A DNA stretch of 64,000 nt from Bacteroidota bacterium. Lineage in GTDB: Bacteria; Bacteroidota; Bacteroidia; Bacteroidales; Prolixibacteraceae. Made by a program: the position numbers and the translations under genes. Each line of letters opens with the position of its first letter. Positions within the stretch are counted from its first letter, which is position 1. The notes under the pieces were generated by a model that was given only the letters and a program-made list of their open reading frames with translations, did no database searches and had not been told where the DNA came from. Where the stretch lies: positions 10,482-74,481 of the forward strand of contig JAEYNZ010000144.1 of NCBI GenBank assembly GCA_023412195.1, in the 5' to 3' direction. Shown one piece after another: positions 26,241 through 35,940 of this stretch.

Positions 26241-28067
26241 ATGAAAAACCTGATCTGCATCCTGATCGTTTTCCTGTTGCTGCCTTTATTTTCAGTCTCC
26301 CGGGATGGGATAAAAGTTGAAGGGGAGCTCAAACAATGGCATAAAATTACTTTGGTAGTCATCGGCCCCGAAACTTCGGAATGGGCTATGGAAAATCCCT
26401 TTCTCGACTACAAGCTTGAAGCTACATTTACAAATGGAAATAAAAGTTATAGGGTCCCGGGATTTTATGCAGCCGATGGAAATGCAGCTGAAACTTCAGC
26501 CGATAGCGGGAATACCTGGATGATCAGGTTCCGCCCCGATGCACCCGGACAGTGGAATTATAAAATTTCATTCCGTAAGGGTAAAGATATTATTGTAAAA
26601 GACGGAGAAAATGCAGGAGAAAAAGTAGCATTGGACGGCACCACCGGAAGCATAACAATTCAACCTTCCGATAAAAAAGACAGTGACTTCCGATCAAAAG
26701 GAAGAATAGTTAACGGAGGAAAAGGATATTTCAGATTTCAGAATTCAGAGGTTGTATGGATTAAAAACGGTACCGACAGCCCTGAAAACTTTCTGGCTTA
26801 TGCTGATTTTGACCAGACCTCCCGTTTCAGCCTGAAATCAGAAGTACGGGAAGGAGAAGCTGATCCTAAAACAGATTTGCATAAATACGCACCCCACCTT
26901 GCCGACTGGAAAACAGGAGATCCCGTATGGCAAAACGGAAGAGGGAAAGCCATCATAGGCGCATTGAACTATCTTCATTCGGCAGGCGTAAACTCGGTAT
27001 ACATGTTAACCATGAATATTCTTGGCGACGGAAAAGATGTGTGGCCTTATACTGACCACAATGAACGGTACCGTTTCGACTGCAGTAAACTCGACCAGTG
27101 GGAAATCGTGTTCGACCACATGGAGCAGCTGGGCATGATGAAGCATTTTGTACTGCAGGAAACTGAAAATGAAACATTGCTTGATAATGGTTTTACTGAT
27201 GTTCAGCGCATGGTTTACCTTCGTGAACTGGTTGCACGTTTTGGGCACCATCTGGGTGTTACCTGGAATATGGGAGAGGAAAACGGACCTGCCGACTGGT
27301 CACCTATCGGACAAACCCATGCCCAAAAGGTTGACATGGCCAATTACCTGAAAAAGATTAATCCTTATCCAAACATTGTTGTCGTACATACCCATGCCGA
27401 CGATGGACGGCAGGATGAATATCTCACTCCGTTCCTTGGATTTGAAAACCTCGATGGTCCCAGTATGCAGGTTGGGAATCCGGCAAGGATCAATATTCGT
27501 GTTGGTAAATGGGTTACAAAGTCGGAAAAAGCAGGAAAACGGTGGCTGGTGAACCTGGATGAAACAGGTCCTCACTGGAAAGGCATCATGCCCGATTCAC
27601 ACGATGCAAATCACGATACCGTGAGGACCGAATGCCTTTGGGGAACCCTGCTTGCAGGAGGTGCTGGCGTTGAATGGTACTTCGGTTATCGTTACCCACA
27701 CACAGACCTGACATGCGAAGATTTCCGCAGCCGTGAAAACTGGTGGAAACAATCAACAACAGCAACTTCATTTGTGAACGGCCTGCCGGTAGAGCGCATG
27801 AAGCCGGCGAATCAGCTTATTAACATCAATAAGGGTTATTGCTTTGCCAATCCAGGTGAAGTATATGTTGTTTACCTTCCTGCAAATTCAGGGGAACTGA
27901 AACTAAATCTGGAAACAGATAAAAGATATTCCGTAAGCTGGTTCAATCCGCGTGGGGGAGAAAAACCTGTATCGGGAAAAGTAAGTGCCATTAGGGGAAA
28001 GGGTCAGGTTAGTTTAGGAACTCCCCCATCAGATCCTGATAAAGACTGGGTTGTACTAATAAAATAA
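26241..28067 (+). CDS. DUF5060 / apiosidase-like glycoside hydrolase with collagen-binding-like C-terminus
   Basis: A 608-residue exported protein with signal peptide MKNLICILIVFLLLPLFS. Residues about 24-105 are a DUF5060 beta-sandwich (VEGELKQWHKI, NPFLDYKLEATFTNG, FRPDAPGQWNY). The middle is a TIM-barrel glycosidase-like domain with NMGEEN and LVNLDETGPHW, which carry plausible acid/base and nucleophile glutamates. The last about 90 residues (YCFANPGEVYVVYLPANSG, SWFNPRGG) resemble the putative collagen-binding domain that ends many DUF4038/apiosidase-like enzymes. Related proteins release apiose or rare side-chain sugars from pectin-like glycans, but the substrate here is not known. Confidence 0.8.
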   Translation: MKNLICILIVFLLLPLFSVSRDGIKVEGELKQWHKITLVVIGPETSEWAMENPFLDYKLEATFTNGNKSYRVPGFYAADGNAAETSADSGNTWMIRFRPDAPGQWNYKISFRKGKDIIVKDGENAGEKVALDGTTGSITIQPSDKKDSDFRSKGRIVNGGKGYFRFQNSEVVWIKNGTDSPENFLAYADFDQTSRFSLKSEVREGEADPKTDLHKYAPHLADWKTGDPVWQNGRGKAIIGALNYLHSAGVNSVYMLTMNILGDGKDVWPYTDHNERYRFDCSKLDQWEIVFDHMEQLGMMKHFVLQETENETLLDNGFTDVQRMVYLRELVARFGHHLGVTWNMGEENGPADWSPIGQTHAQKVDMANYLKKINPYPNIVVVHTHADDGRQDEYLTPFLGFENLDGPSMQVGNPARINIRVGKWVTKSEKAGKRWLVNLDETGPHWKGIMPDSHDANHDTVRTECLWGTLLAGGAGVEWYFGYRYPHTDLTCEDFRSRENWWKQSTTATSFVNGLPVERMKPANQLININKGYCFANPGEVYVVYLPANSGELKLNLETDKRYSVSWFNPRGGEKPVSGKVSAIRGKGQVSLGTPPSDPDKDWVVLIK

Positions 28068-28080
28068 TTAACTTTATGAA

Positions 28081-28111
28081 TCCTGTCTGTTAACTAAAAA
28101 AACAGACAGGA
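28081..28111. terminator. Possible terminator hairpin after the DUF5060 gene
   Basis: TCCTGTCTGTT (28081-28091) and AACAGACAGGA (28101-28111) form an 11-bp perfect stem with a 9-nt A-rich loop just after the stop codon. No clear U tract follows, so it may instead be an mRNA 3'-end stabiliser. Confidence 0.45.
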
Positions 28112-28248
28112 TGCTTAATCATACGAATTGATCAGACAGTTTGAATGTTGGTATAGGATAATATTTCCTAAAGTTTCTTTACTTATTTGAAAGAATTCAT
28201 TGTTTATATGAAGAACCTTTGCTTTTTTTGAAACAAAAATTCAGTACA

Positions 28249-30057
28249 ATGCGAAGAATCATCTATTTAATAATTTTAAGCGTGCTGGTATATTCAGCTG
28301 CGGCACAAAGCTGGCAACCAGCCGGTGAAAGGATAAAAACCTCATTTTCTGAGAACATAAACCCGGCCAGTCCTCTGCCCGAGTACCCACGTCCGCAGCT
28401 TGAACGGAATCTCTGGTTCAACCTGAACGGAATGTGGGATTTTGCCATCGTAGCTAAAGGAAGCAATGCACCATCAACATTTGATGGGAAAATTCTGGTA
28501 CCTTACCCTGTTGAATCCAGCCTCTCAGGGGTTCAGAAAACTGTTGGAGAAAACCAGGAACTCTGGTATCAGCGTACCTTCACCGTTCCGGCAGCATGGA
28601 AGGGCAAAAACCTGCTGCTTCACTTCGGTGCGGTTGACTGGAAGGCAGATGTATGGATCAATGATATTAAAGTTGGGACACATAAAGGAGGATATACTCC
28701 TTTCACTTTCAATGTTACTCCCTTTCTAGCAAAAGGAGAACAGAAACTTACCGTAAAAGTATGGGATCCTTCCGACAAGGGATTTCAGCCACGGGGAAAA
28801 CAGGTTGAACGACCTCAGAGCATCTGGTACACTCCTGTAACCGGAATCTGGCAGACCGTATGGATTGAACCTGTAGAGGCTGCACATATTTCACACCTTA
28901 AAACCGTTCCGAATATCGACGGTGGGAACATTACAGTTCAGGCAGCCACTGATGGAACAACTTCAACGGATATCATTGAAGTCAGAGTGTTAAAAAATGG
29001 CACGGTAATCAGTACAGGAAAAGCAGCAGCCGGCCAGGAAGTGCTTGTGCCTGTTCCTGAAGCCACGCTCTGGAGCCCGGAGTCCCCTTTTCTTTACGAC
29101 CTGGAAGTTGTGATTCTTCGTAACGGAAAAGAATTGGATAAGATAAAAAGCTACTTTGGGATGCGCAAAATCTCAACTGCCCGTGATGCCAACGGCATAG
29201 TGCGCCTTCAGCTAAACAATGAAAATTATTTCCAATTCGGCCCGCTTGACCAGGGATGGTGGCCGGATGGATTGTACACAGCTCCAACCGATGAGGCATT
29301 GCTTTATGACATCAAAAAAACAAAAGATTTCGGCTTCAACATGATCCGGAAACATGTAAAGGTAGAGCCTGCCCGCTGGTACTACCACTGCGACCGTGAG
29401 GGTATCCTTGTATGGCAGGATATGCCTAATGGTGACCGCTCTCCGCAATGGCAAATGAGAAATTACTTCAACGGCCTTGAACTTAAACGCAGCGCTGAAT
29501 CCGAAGAAAACTTCCGCCGCGAATGGAAGGAAATCATGGATTTGACATACTCTAGCCCAAGCGTTGTTGTTTGGGTTCCTTTTAATGAAGCATGGGGCCA
29601 GTTTAAAACAGAGGAAATAACCGAATGGACTAAAAATTATGATCCTTCAAGGCTGGTAAACCCTGCCAGCGGTGGCAATCATTATGATGTTGGCGATATT
29701 TTGGATATGCATAATTACCCGGGTCCGGTTATGGGTATATTTGATTCCAAGCGTGCAAATGTCCTTGGAGAGTACGGCGGTATTGGTCTGGCTCTTGAAA
29801 ACCATCTATGGGAAAAAGACCGTAACTGGGGATATGTCCAGTATAAAACTTCACGTGAAGCTACAGATGCATACATTGAAATGGCTGAAAAGCTAAAGGA
29901 AATGATTCCCTATGGTTATTCTGCAGCAGTTTATACACAAACCACTGATGTAGAGGTGGAAGTAAACGGACTGATGACCTATGACCGCAAGGTTATAAAA
30001 CTCGATGAAAGCAGGATCAGAAAAATAAACCTGGAGATCAGTAATTTTTTTGAATAG
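28249..30057 (+). CDS. Glycoside hydrolase family 2 enzyme
   Basis: A 602-residue exported enzyme (signal MRRIIYLIILSVLVYSAAAQ). The three GH2 parts are seen in order. The jelly-roll sugar-binding domain has LWYQRTFTVP and VDWKADVWINDIKVGTHKGGY. The immunoglobulin-like domain covers about 190-290. The TIM barrel has FNEAWGQF with acid/base E447 and LGEYGG with nucleophile E508. It is shorter than classic beta-galactosidases and fits the compact GH2 types of Bacteroidota (galactosidase, glucuronidase, mannosidase or arabinosidase). An upstream TTG at 28219 opens a longer frame, but the ATG at 28249 starts the signal peptide. A terminator follows immediately. Confidence 0.88.
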   Translation: MRRIIYLIILSVLVYSAAAQSWQPAGERIKTSFSENINPASPLPEYPRPQLERNLWFNLNGMWDFAIVAKGSNAPSTFDGKILVPYPVESSLSGVQKTVGENQELWYQRTFTVPAAWKGKNLLLHFGAVDWKADVWINDIKVGTHKGGYTPFTFNVTPFLAKGEQKLTVKVWDPSDKGFQPRGKQVERPQSIWYTPVTGIWQTVWIEPVEAAHISHLKTVPNIDGGNITVQAATDGTTSTDIIEVRVLKNGTVISTGKAAAGQEVLVPVPEATLWSPESPFLYDLEVVILRNGKELDKIKSYFGMRKISTARDANGIVRLQLNNENYFQFGPLDQGWWPDGLYTAPTDEALLYDIKKTKDFGFNMIRKHVKVEPARWYYHCDREGILVWQDMPNGDRSPQWQMRNYFNGLELKRSAESEENFRREWKEIMDLTYSSPSVVVWVPFNEAWGQFKTEEITEWTKNYDPSRLVNPASGGNHYDVGDILDMHNYPGPVMGIFDSKRANVLGEYGGIGLALENHLWEKDRNWGYVQYKTSREATDAYIEMAEKLKEMIPYGYSAAVYTQTTDVEVEVNGLMTYDRKVIKLDESRIRKINLEISNFFE

Positions 30058-30073
30058 CAATTGAAGCAAATGG

Positions 30074-30124
30074 TGCCGGAAAAGCAGAGGAAGTTAAAAA
30101 AGCTTTTCCGGCATTTATTTTTTC
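30074..30124 (+). terminator. Intrinsic terminator after the GH2 gene
   Basis: TGCCGGAAAAGC (30074-30085) pairs perfectly with GCTTTTCCGGCA (30102-30113), followed by TTTATTTTTT. It ends before the GH43 start at 30142. This argues against the longer TTG-initiated frame that runs through it and implies separate transcription of the GH43 genes. Confidence 0.85.
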
Positions 30125-30141
30125 CAGTCATGATAATAAGA

Positions 30142-31152
30142 ATGAAAATAGCAGGTGCTTTATTATACTTTCTATTGATGATAAACTTTGTATCTTCGGG
30201 CTGCAACAAAGAAGAAGATCCTGCCATTAAACAGAACAATATCTATAAAAATCCAATAGTTGCTGCAAGTCTGCCCGATCCTTCAATAATTAAATCGAAT
30301 GACGGATGGTTTTACCTGTTTGCTACTGAAGATATACGAAATACACCCATTCATAAATCAAAAGACCTTGTAAACTGGGAATTCGCCGGAACTGCCTTCA
30401 ATGATCAGATAAGACCGGCCTTTGAACCAAAAGGAGGTTTGTGGGCACCTGATATCAACTATATCAACGGAAAATATGTGTTGTATTATTCCATGTCGGT
30501 GTGGGGAGGCGAATGGACCTGCGGCATAGGTGTGGCAACAAGTGATGCTCCAGAAGGTCCCTTTACCGATCATGGAAAACTCTTCCGGAGCAATGACATC
30601 GACGTGCAAAATTCGATCGATCCTTTTTATATAGAAGAAAATGGCAGGCACTACCTGTTTTGGGGAAGTTTCAGGGGAATTTATGCCATTGAGTTAACCA
30701 GTAACGGACTTTCCCTGAAGCCTGGAGCAGAAAAGAAAAAAGTTGCAGGCACGGCCTACGAGGGTGTATATATATATAAAAAACACAACCTGTTTTACAT
30801 GTTTGCATCTATTGGCTCATGCTGTGCCGGAGTAAACAGCACTTATACAACGGTTGTAGGACGATCGGAGAATCTTTTTGGCCCCTACCTGAACAAATCA
30901 AACAAAAGTATGATGGAAAACCACCATGAGATTCTGATTGGCAAAAACGAACGGTTTGTAGGTACTGGCCATAATTCAGAAATAGTTGAAGATGATGCTG
31001 GAAACCACTGGATGTTTTACCATGCAGTTGATAAAAACCGTCCAAAAGGCAGGGTACTTATTCTCGATCAGGTACAGTGGCGTGATGGATGGCCGTATGT
31101 TGAAAACAATACACCTTCTCTGGAATGGCACGTGCCGGAATTCTACAGGTAA
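30142..31152 (+). CDS. Glycoside hydrolase family 43-like lipoprotein (first copy)
   Basis: A 336-residue five-bladed propeller enzyme with a lipoprotein signal (lipobox VSSGC). The catalytic base lies in SLPDPSII and a probable general acid in YEGVYIYKK. FAPKGG-like substrate loops are replaced by FEPKGGLWAPDINYINGKY, common in GH43. GH43 members are alpha-L-arabinofuranosidases, beta-xylosidases or exo-beta-galactosidases; the subfamily is not clear. The ATG at 30142 was chosen because it starts the lipoprotein signal and lies after the GH2 terminator; the ATG at 30130 is an alternative. The second GH43 gene starts 54 bp downstream, so the two are probably one unit. Confidence 0.83.
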   Translation: MKIAGALLYFLLMINFVSSGCNKEEDPAIKQNNIYKNPIVAASLPDPSIIKSNDGWFYLFATEDIRNTPIHKSKDLVNWEFAGTAFNDQIRPAFEPKGGLWAPDINYINGKYVLYYSMSVWGGEWTCGIGVATSDAPEGPFTDHGKLFRSNDIDVQNSIDPFYIEENGRHYLFWGSFRGIYAIELTSNGLSLKPGAEKKKVAGTAYEGVYIYKKHNLFYMFASIGSCCAGVNSTYTTVVGRSENLFGPYLNKSNKSMMENHHEILIGKNERFVGTGHNSEIVEDDAGNHWMFYHAVDKNRPKGRVLILDQVQWRDGWPYVENNTPSLEWHVPEFYR

Positions 31153-31206
31153 TGTAAGCGTTCTATAAATTATTTGCTTCAAGTGGAAAACATATACGAA
31201 TCACAA

Positions 31207-32295
31207 ATGAAAAAAACTCACCTGATCACATTGCTTACCCTCGCATTATTGAACTTTAATTGTACGTTAAAAAAACAGGACATGATGATCAGCAATCCTC
31301 TTCCTGTCGAGTTTGGCGACCCATACATATTAAAAGCTTCCGATGGAATATATTACATGATCGGAACAGGTGGTGTCCGTGATGGATTTAAAATGTATAC
31401 TTCAACCGACCTGAAAGAATGGAACGATGAAGGCAGAATATTTGAGGGGAACACAGATTCTTCATGGTGTGTTGGCAATTTCTGGGCACCTGAACTGTAT
31501 GAACACAAAGGTAAATATTACATGTTCTACAGTGCCGACTGGAGAGAGAACCCCATGGGGGAACTTGAGAATTTCAGGATTGGAGTTGCTGTTGCCGATA
31601 AACCTACAGGACCCTATACAGACCTTTTCAACCGGCCCATTTTTGATCCGGGGTACCCGATAATCGATGCAAATATACTATTTGAAGACGGCCGGGTATA
31701 CCTATTTTACTCCCGTTGTTGCTACAAGAACCCGGTTGAAAGTGAACTGGCAGACTGGGCCCGCAGTAAAGGAATGTTTGATGAAATTGAAGAAAGCTGG
31801 ATTTATGGTGTGGAATTAAAACCTGATTTCTCCGGCATCATAGGTGCACCACAACTTTTACTTCGTCCCCCCCTGACAATGGATGATGCCCAGACTGAAT
31901 GGGAAAGCCGCTCTGTTACCTCAGGAGAAATCAATCGCAGGTGGACAGAAGGATCCTATATTTTTAAAAAGGATGATCTCTACTACATGATGTATTCAGC
32001 CAACTACTTTGGAGGACAGAACTATGCCGTGGGATATGCCACTTCTGAAAGTCCGCTGGGCCCGTTTATCAAAGCAGCGAATAATCCTGTGCTTCAGAAA
32101 AATGTGGAACAGGGAGGCACTGTTACAGGTACCGGGCATAACTCCATCACCTGGTCGCCGGATGGAAAGGAAATGCTGTGTGTTTACCATGCACGGACTT
32201 CGGCAACCGGAGAAAACCGTGTTGTCTTTATCGATCATATGAAAATTCTTGACGACGGTACTCTTACGGTTTCCGGACCGACTACTAAAAACTAA
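31207..32295 (+). CDS. Glycoside hydrolase family 43-like protein (second copy)
   Basis: The 362-residue exported protein starts MKKTHLITLLTLALLNFNC, a possible lipoprotein signal with a weak lipobox. VEFGDPYILKASDG carries the GH43 catalytic base, NFWAPELYEHKGKYYMFYS the third-strand signature, and WTEGSYIFKKDD the probable general acid. It is not a close copy of the preceding GH43: sizes and loops differ, including a 30-residue insert (CCYKNPVESELADWARSKG). A TTG at 31174 gives a longer frame but no signal peptide. The gene ends 564 bp before susC. Confidence 0.83.
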   Translation: MKKTHLITLLTLALLNFNCTLKKQDMMISNPLPVEFGDPYILKASDGIYYMIGTGGVRDGFKMYTSTDLKEWNDEGRIFEGNTDSSWCVGNFWAPELYEHKGKYYMFYSADWRENPMGELENFRIGVAVADKPTGPYTDLFNRPIFDPGYPIIDANILFEDGRVYLFYSRCCYKNPVESELADWARSKGMFDEIEESWIYGVELKPDFSGIIGAPQLLLRPPLTMDDAQTEWESRSVTSGEINRRWTEGSYIFKKDDLYYMMYSANYFGGQNYAVGYATSESPLGPFIKAANNPVLQKNVEQGGTVTGTGHNSITWSPDGKEMLCVYHARTSATGENRVVFIDHMKILDDGTLTVSGPTTKN

Positions 32296-32859
32296 AAACA
32301 GATATGAATGGAGAAAAGCGATCAATATTGCTTTTAACCCCACAATTAATTTTCTGCTGTCATTAATCAATGAAAGCACTTTTATCTGAATAGAGGTATT
32401 CAATGTTAATGATTCTCATTCTCATAATGAGGCGCTTTTTCTAAACTTTAAAATTGAGGTGGCCGGCTCACCTGCCAAAGAAATAAGTTTAATTTTGACA
32501 CATCCTCACGTATCATTATCCGTGGTATCTATGTCCACACAATGGATATATTACAAATTTGTTAGCTAAATTAAACTCATCCCTCCTGCGTAAAATCTTT
32601 TTCCTTCTTTATAACAACAGAAATTATTATGATCAACTGACAAGAAGATTTATCCTGTTCTTAAATACGCTGAACACCAAAAACGGAACCCATATTAGAA
32701 CATTTTAACATTTTATTTACATTTTTAAGTGATTTTTAATTAATGTTAATCACAGGAAAAGAAGTAACTTTGAAAATGAGGTGGAGTAGACTATAATTTT
32801 AATCATGCTTTGCTTCTAGACGCATAATGATTTTCAGTTTAAATTAAAATTTTAATTCT
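32296..32859 (+). promoter_or_regulatory. 564-bp leader region upstream of susC
   Basis: No gene is seen. At 32765-32772 TAACTTTG matches the Bacteroidota -7 consensus TAnnTTTG and is the best candidate for the susCD promoter, giving an untranslated leader of about 80 nt. Overlapping AT-rich palindromes lie at 32408-32431. The T/A-rich stretch 32700-32760 is typical of strong promoters in this phylum. No regulator gene is nearby. Confidence 0.55.
32408..32431. promoter_or_regulatory. Overlapping AATGA/TCATT palindromes, operator-like or weak terminator
   Basis: AATGATTCTCATT (32408-32420) is followed directly by the perfect palindrome CTCATAATGAG (32421-32431). The pattern resembles a Fur-type box. 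The same bases can also fold as a 6-bp hairpin, CTCATT with AATGAG, before GCGCTTTTT, so it may instead be a weak terminator of the GH43 pair. Confidence 0.3.
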
Positions 32860-35800
32860 ATGAAAAAAAGACATGGAAAAAGTGGCTATTTGTCCTCTTT
32901 TTTATTAGTCATCTTTCTACTGCTTGCAACAGGTGTGAATGCTCAGCAGAGGACAGTGACAGGCACCGTTACCGACTCCAGGAACCTGCCATTGCCCGGA
33001 GTAACTGTGATGGTAGAAGGTACAACTCAGGGAACAGTAACCGATGGAAATGGAATCTATTCCATCAGTGTACCGGCCGATGCAAATGTATTGGTATTCT
33101 CATTTATCGGGATGCAGACTATAGAGGAAACAATATCGGGAAGGTCCACAATTGATGTGGTTCTCGAAGTTGATGTTATTGGCCTGGAAGAAGTGGTAGC
33201 TGTTGGATATGGTGTACAACGCCGTTCTGATGTAACCGGTTCTGTAGGTGTTATCGGAGGTGATGAACTGTTGGAAAGACCCTCATTCAATGCATTGCAG
33301 GGAATGAGGGGCCGGGTTGCCGGGGTAAATATCTTTTCAAATTCAGGTTCTCCCACAGGAAGCACTCGTGTTGTTATCAGGGGGGTCAATTCAATAGGAA
33401 CTTCATCAAATCCCCTTTATGTTGTTGATGGCGTAGTTATGGAAAACTTCCATCTGGTTAATCCTAATGACATTGAACGGATTGAAGTTTTGAAAGATGC
33501 ATCATCCACCGCAATCTACGGAGCCAGAGGAGCCAATGGCGTTATACTTGTTACTACCAAAAGAGGTGCAAGAGCAGGTGATGTGATAGTGGGCTACGAC
33601 GGCTATATGAGTATGGGAAAAATTCGTAAAAAGATGGATCTGCTTAATGCAGAGGAATGGCTCGAAGTGATACAGAGAGGTTATGAAAATGCGCCTAAAT
33701 ACCGCGATTATGATCCGGGTACAGAGCCTTCCATAGATTTTACCGACCCAAGGCTTTTCGATTCCAGTGGAAATCCTTTATATGATACGGACTGGCAGGA
33801 AGAAGCTACACGCACCTCCTTTTCTCACAACCACCAGCTGAGTTTTCAGCAGGGGGGAGAAAATTCGTCGGTAGGGGCATTCATAAATTACAGCGATAAC
33901 GAAGGAATCATGCTGAATTCATGGATGAAACGTGCAAATACAAAAATAGCTTATGATGTTCAGCCTAAGGAATGGCTGGGTTTTGGAATGAACCTGATGA
34001 TAAATAAAATATGGGAAAATGAGGCAGAAGAAGGAGGAGGGCACCAGATGCCCCGCCGTTCTATGATTGAAATGGTGCCCATTATGCCGGTAAAGTTTCC
34101 TGATGGCAGTTGGAGCAACAGCTCAAGTACAAATAATTTTGCACTGGAAGGAATGGCGAATCCTGTCCATGTTTTAACAACACAGGAAAGGCTTAGAAAC
34201 CGCACCCAGCTCTTTGGAAATATTTTCCTGAACTTTCAGATTCTGCCCACTCTTGTACTTAAAACTCAATTCGGTTTTGATAATCAGATTCAGCAAAACA
34301 GGGAATATAGCCCAAAAGATTTGATTAACATATCATTTCCAAATGCCTGGGCTAATGTAAACGATTACGAAACCAACTACTGGCAGGAAGAAACTTATCT
34401 TACTTATAATGAAACAATAGGAGATCACAGGTTTAATTCTGTAGTGGGTTTAAGCTGGCAGGAACGGGTATTCAGACAAAATACAATCAATGTACAGGGT
34501 TTCTCCGACGATTTTTACCGGTACAATAACGTGGGCGCAGCAAACAACCCCAGCGCTCCGGGTTCAGCTTATCAAAGATGGTCTATGAACTCCTATTTTT
34601 TTAGGTTTGCCTATACCTACAGAGACAAATATATGGCGACTATTACAGCCAGGGCTGACGGATCCTCCCGTTTCGGAAGCGACAACAAATACGGGTTCTT
34701 CCCATCTGCCGGTTTGGGATGGGTAATATCAAATGAGGATTTCCTGCAAAATAACACACTTATTAACTACCTGAAGCTAAGGGCAAGTTATGGTGTTACC
34801 GGCAGTACCGAACTTGGAACCTATCAGTCACTGGCAACAATTGCCGGAGGCACTGTTTTGCTTAACGGCGAAAGACAAAATTATAACGTGGTTACGCGAT
34901 TGCCTAACCCGGGTCTGGAATGGGAAAAAACTTCCCAGATCAATGCCGGAATAAATTTAACGATGTTGGATCAACGCATTTCTGTTGAAGCCGATTACTA
35001 CTATAAACTTACCACCGACCTGTTGCTCGGGCGCCCTGTGCCACATTCAACAGGTTTTACATCAGTAGTCGATAATATTGGATCGGTATCAAACAGGGGA
35101 ATTGACTTGCTGTTAACTACTCAGAACGTCCGGACCAATGACTTTAACTGGGAATCGAACCTGAGTGTTAACTTTAACCGCAACAGGATCGAAGGGCTTG
35201 GCGAGAACGATGAGGACATATTTCCTGGGCCATGGTGGGTATCAGGCAGCCAGACCATTTTAAGCGTAGGTGAATCATTGGGTTCATTTTACGGATACCG
35301 CCGTCTGGGCACCTGGGGTACCGACGAAGCCGCAGAGGCCGCATTGGTTGGGGCTGTGCCTGGCGTAGCTAAAAGAAGTGCCGAAAGGGAAATCATAGGC
35401 AAAGGCTTACCTGATTATACCGGCAGCTTTATAAACCGCTTTAACTACAGGAACCTGGATCTGGTAGTAGACCTTCAGTTTACATATGGCGTGGAAGTGA
35501 TGCAGCAATTCCTTCATTCGGTTGAAGACCGCACAGGTTATGCCAATGGACTGGCTACCATTTTGTATGAGGGATGGACCGAATCCAATCAGAATACAAT
35601 GGTCCAGCAAATACGGAATGCACCGCTGAACGGTCAGAATTCAGAGGTAGATGACCATTGGGTTGTGGATGGATCATACCTCAGGGGCAACCTTATATCA
35701 CTGGGATACACCTTCACTGGCAATATCCTTGGAAATACGGGCATTAACTCATTGCGTATGTATCTAAGTGCCGATAACCTGTTCGTTATTCATTCAGATG

Positions 35801-35922
35801 ATTTTAAAGGCTACGACCCGGAAGCAACTTCGTGGGGAGGGGACCAGTGGGGCCAGAACATATTCTTTTTCCAGTACCCAAAGCCTACCACAATAACATT
35901 TGGTGTAAATGTCAGGTTTTAA
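32860..35922 (+). CDS. susC: SusC/RagA-family TonB-dependent outer-membrane transporter
   Basis: A 1020-residue outer-membrane barrel that imports oligosaccharides across the outer membrane with energy from TonB-ExbBD. Order of parts: signal peptide (to about residue 28, ending NAQ), carboxypeptidase-D-like beta-sandwich (TVTGTVTDSRNLPLPGVTV, about 33-110), TonB-box-like EEVVAVGYG, plug domain (LQGMRGRVAGV, YVVDGVV, DASSTAIYGARGANGVILVTT) and a 22-strand barrel ending in an aromatic residue (VNVRF). Length and ending are normal. It is followed after 18 bp by susD, as in nearly all polysaccharide utilisation loci. The glycan bound is not readable from the sequence. Confidence 0.97.
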   Translation: MKKRHGKSGYLSSFLLVIFLLLATGVNAQQRTVTGTVTDSRNLPLPGVTVMVEGTTQGTVTDGNGIYSISVPADANVLVFSFIGMQTIEETISGRSTIDVVLEVDVIGLEEVVAVGYGVQRRSDVTGSVGVIGGDELLERPSFNALQGMRGRVAGVNIFSNSGSPTGSTRVVIRGVNSIGTSSNPLYVVDGVVMENFHLVNPNDIERIEVLKDASSTAIYGARGANGVILVTTKRGARAGDVIVGYDGYMSMGKIRKKMDLLNAEEWLEVIQRGYENAPKYRDYDPGTEPSIDFTDPRLFDSSGNPLYDTDWQEEATRTSFSHNHQLSFQQGGENSSVGAFINYSDNEGIMLNSWMKRANTKIAYDVQPKEWLGFGMNLMINKIWENEAEEGGGHQMPRRSMIEMVPIMPVKFPDGSWSNSSSTNNFALEGMANPVHVLTTQERLRNRTQLFGNIFLNFQILPTLVLKTQFGFDNQIQQNREYSPKDLINISFPNAWANVNDYETNYWQEETYLTYNETIGDHRFNSVVGLSWQERVFRQNTINVQGFSDDFYRYNNVGAANNPSAPGSAYQRWSMNSYFFRFAYTYRDKYMATITARADGSSRFGSDNKYGFFPSAGLGWVISNEDFLQNNTLINYLKLRASYGVTGSTELGTYQSLATIAGGTVLLNGERQNYNVVTRLPNPGLEWEKTSQINAGINLTMLDQRISVEADYYYKLTTDLLLGRPVPHSTGFTSVVDNIGSVSNRGIDLLLTTQNVRTNDFNWESNLSVNFNRNRIEGLGENDEDIFPGPWWVSGSQTILSVGESLGSFYGYRRLGTWGTDEAAEAALVGAVPGVAKRSAEREIIGKGLPDYTGSFINRFNYRNLDLVVDLQFTYGVEVMQQFLHSVEDRTGYANGLATILYEGWTESNQNTMVQQIRNAPLNGQNSEVDDHWVVDGSYLRGNLISLGYTFTGNILGNTGINSLRMYLSADNLFVIHSDDFKGYDPEATSWGGDQWGQNIFFFQYPKPTTITFGVNVRF

Positions 35923-35940
35923 TCATGAATCTTAAATAAA

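Noticed and set aside
30061..30141. TTG-started extension of the first GH43 gene
   Set aside because: It runs through a strong terminator; the lipoprotein signal begins at the ATG at 30142.
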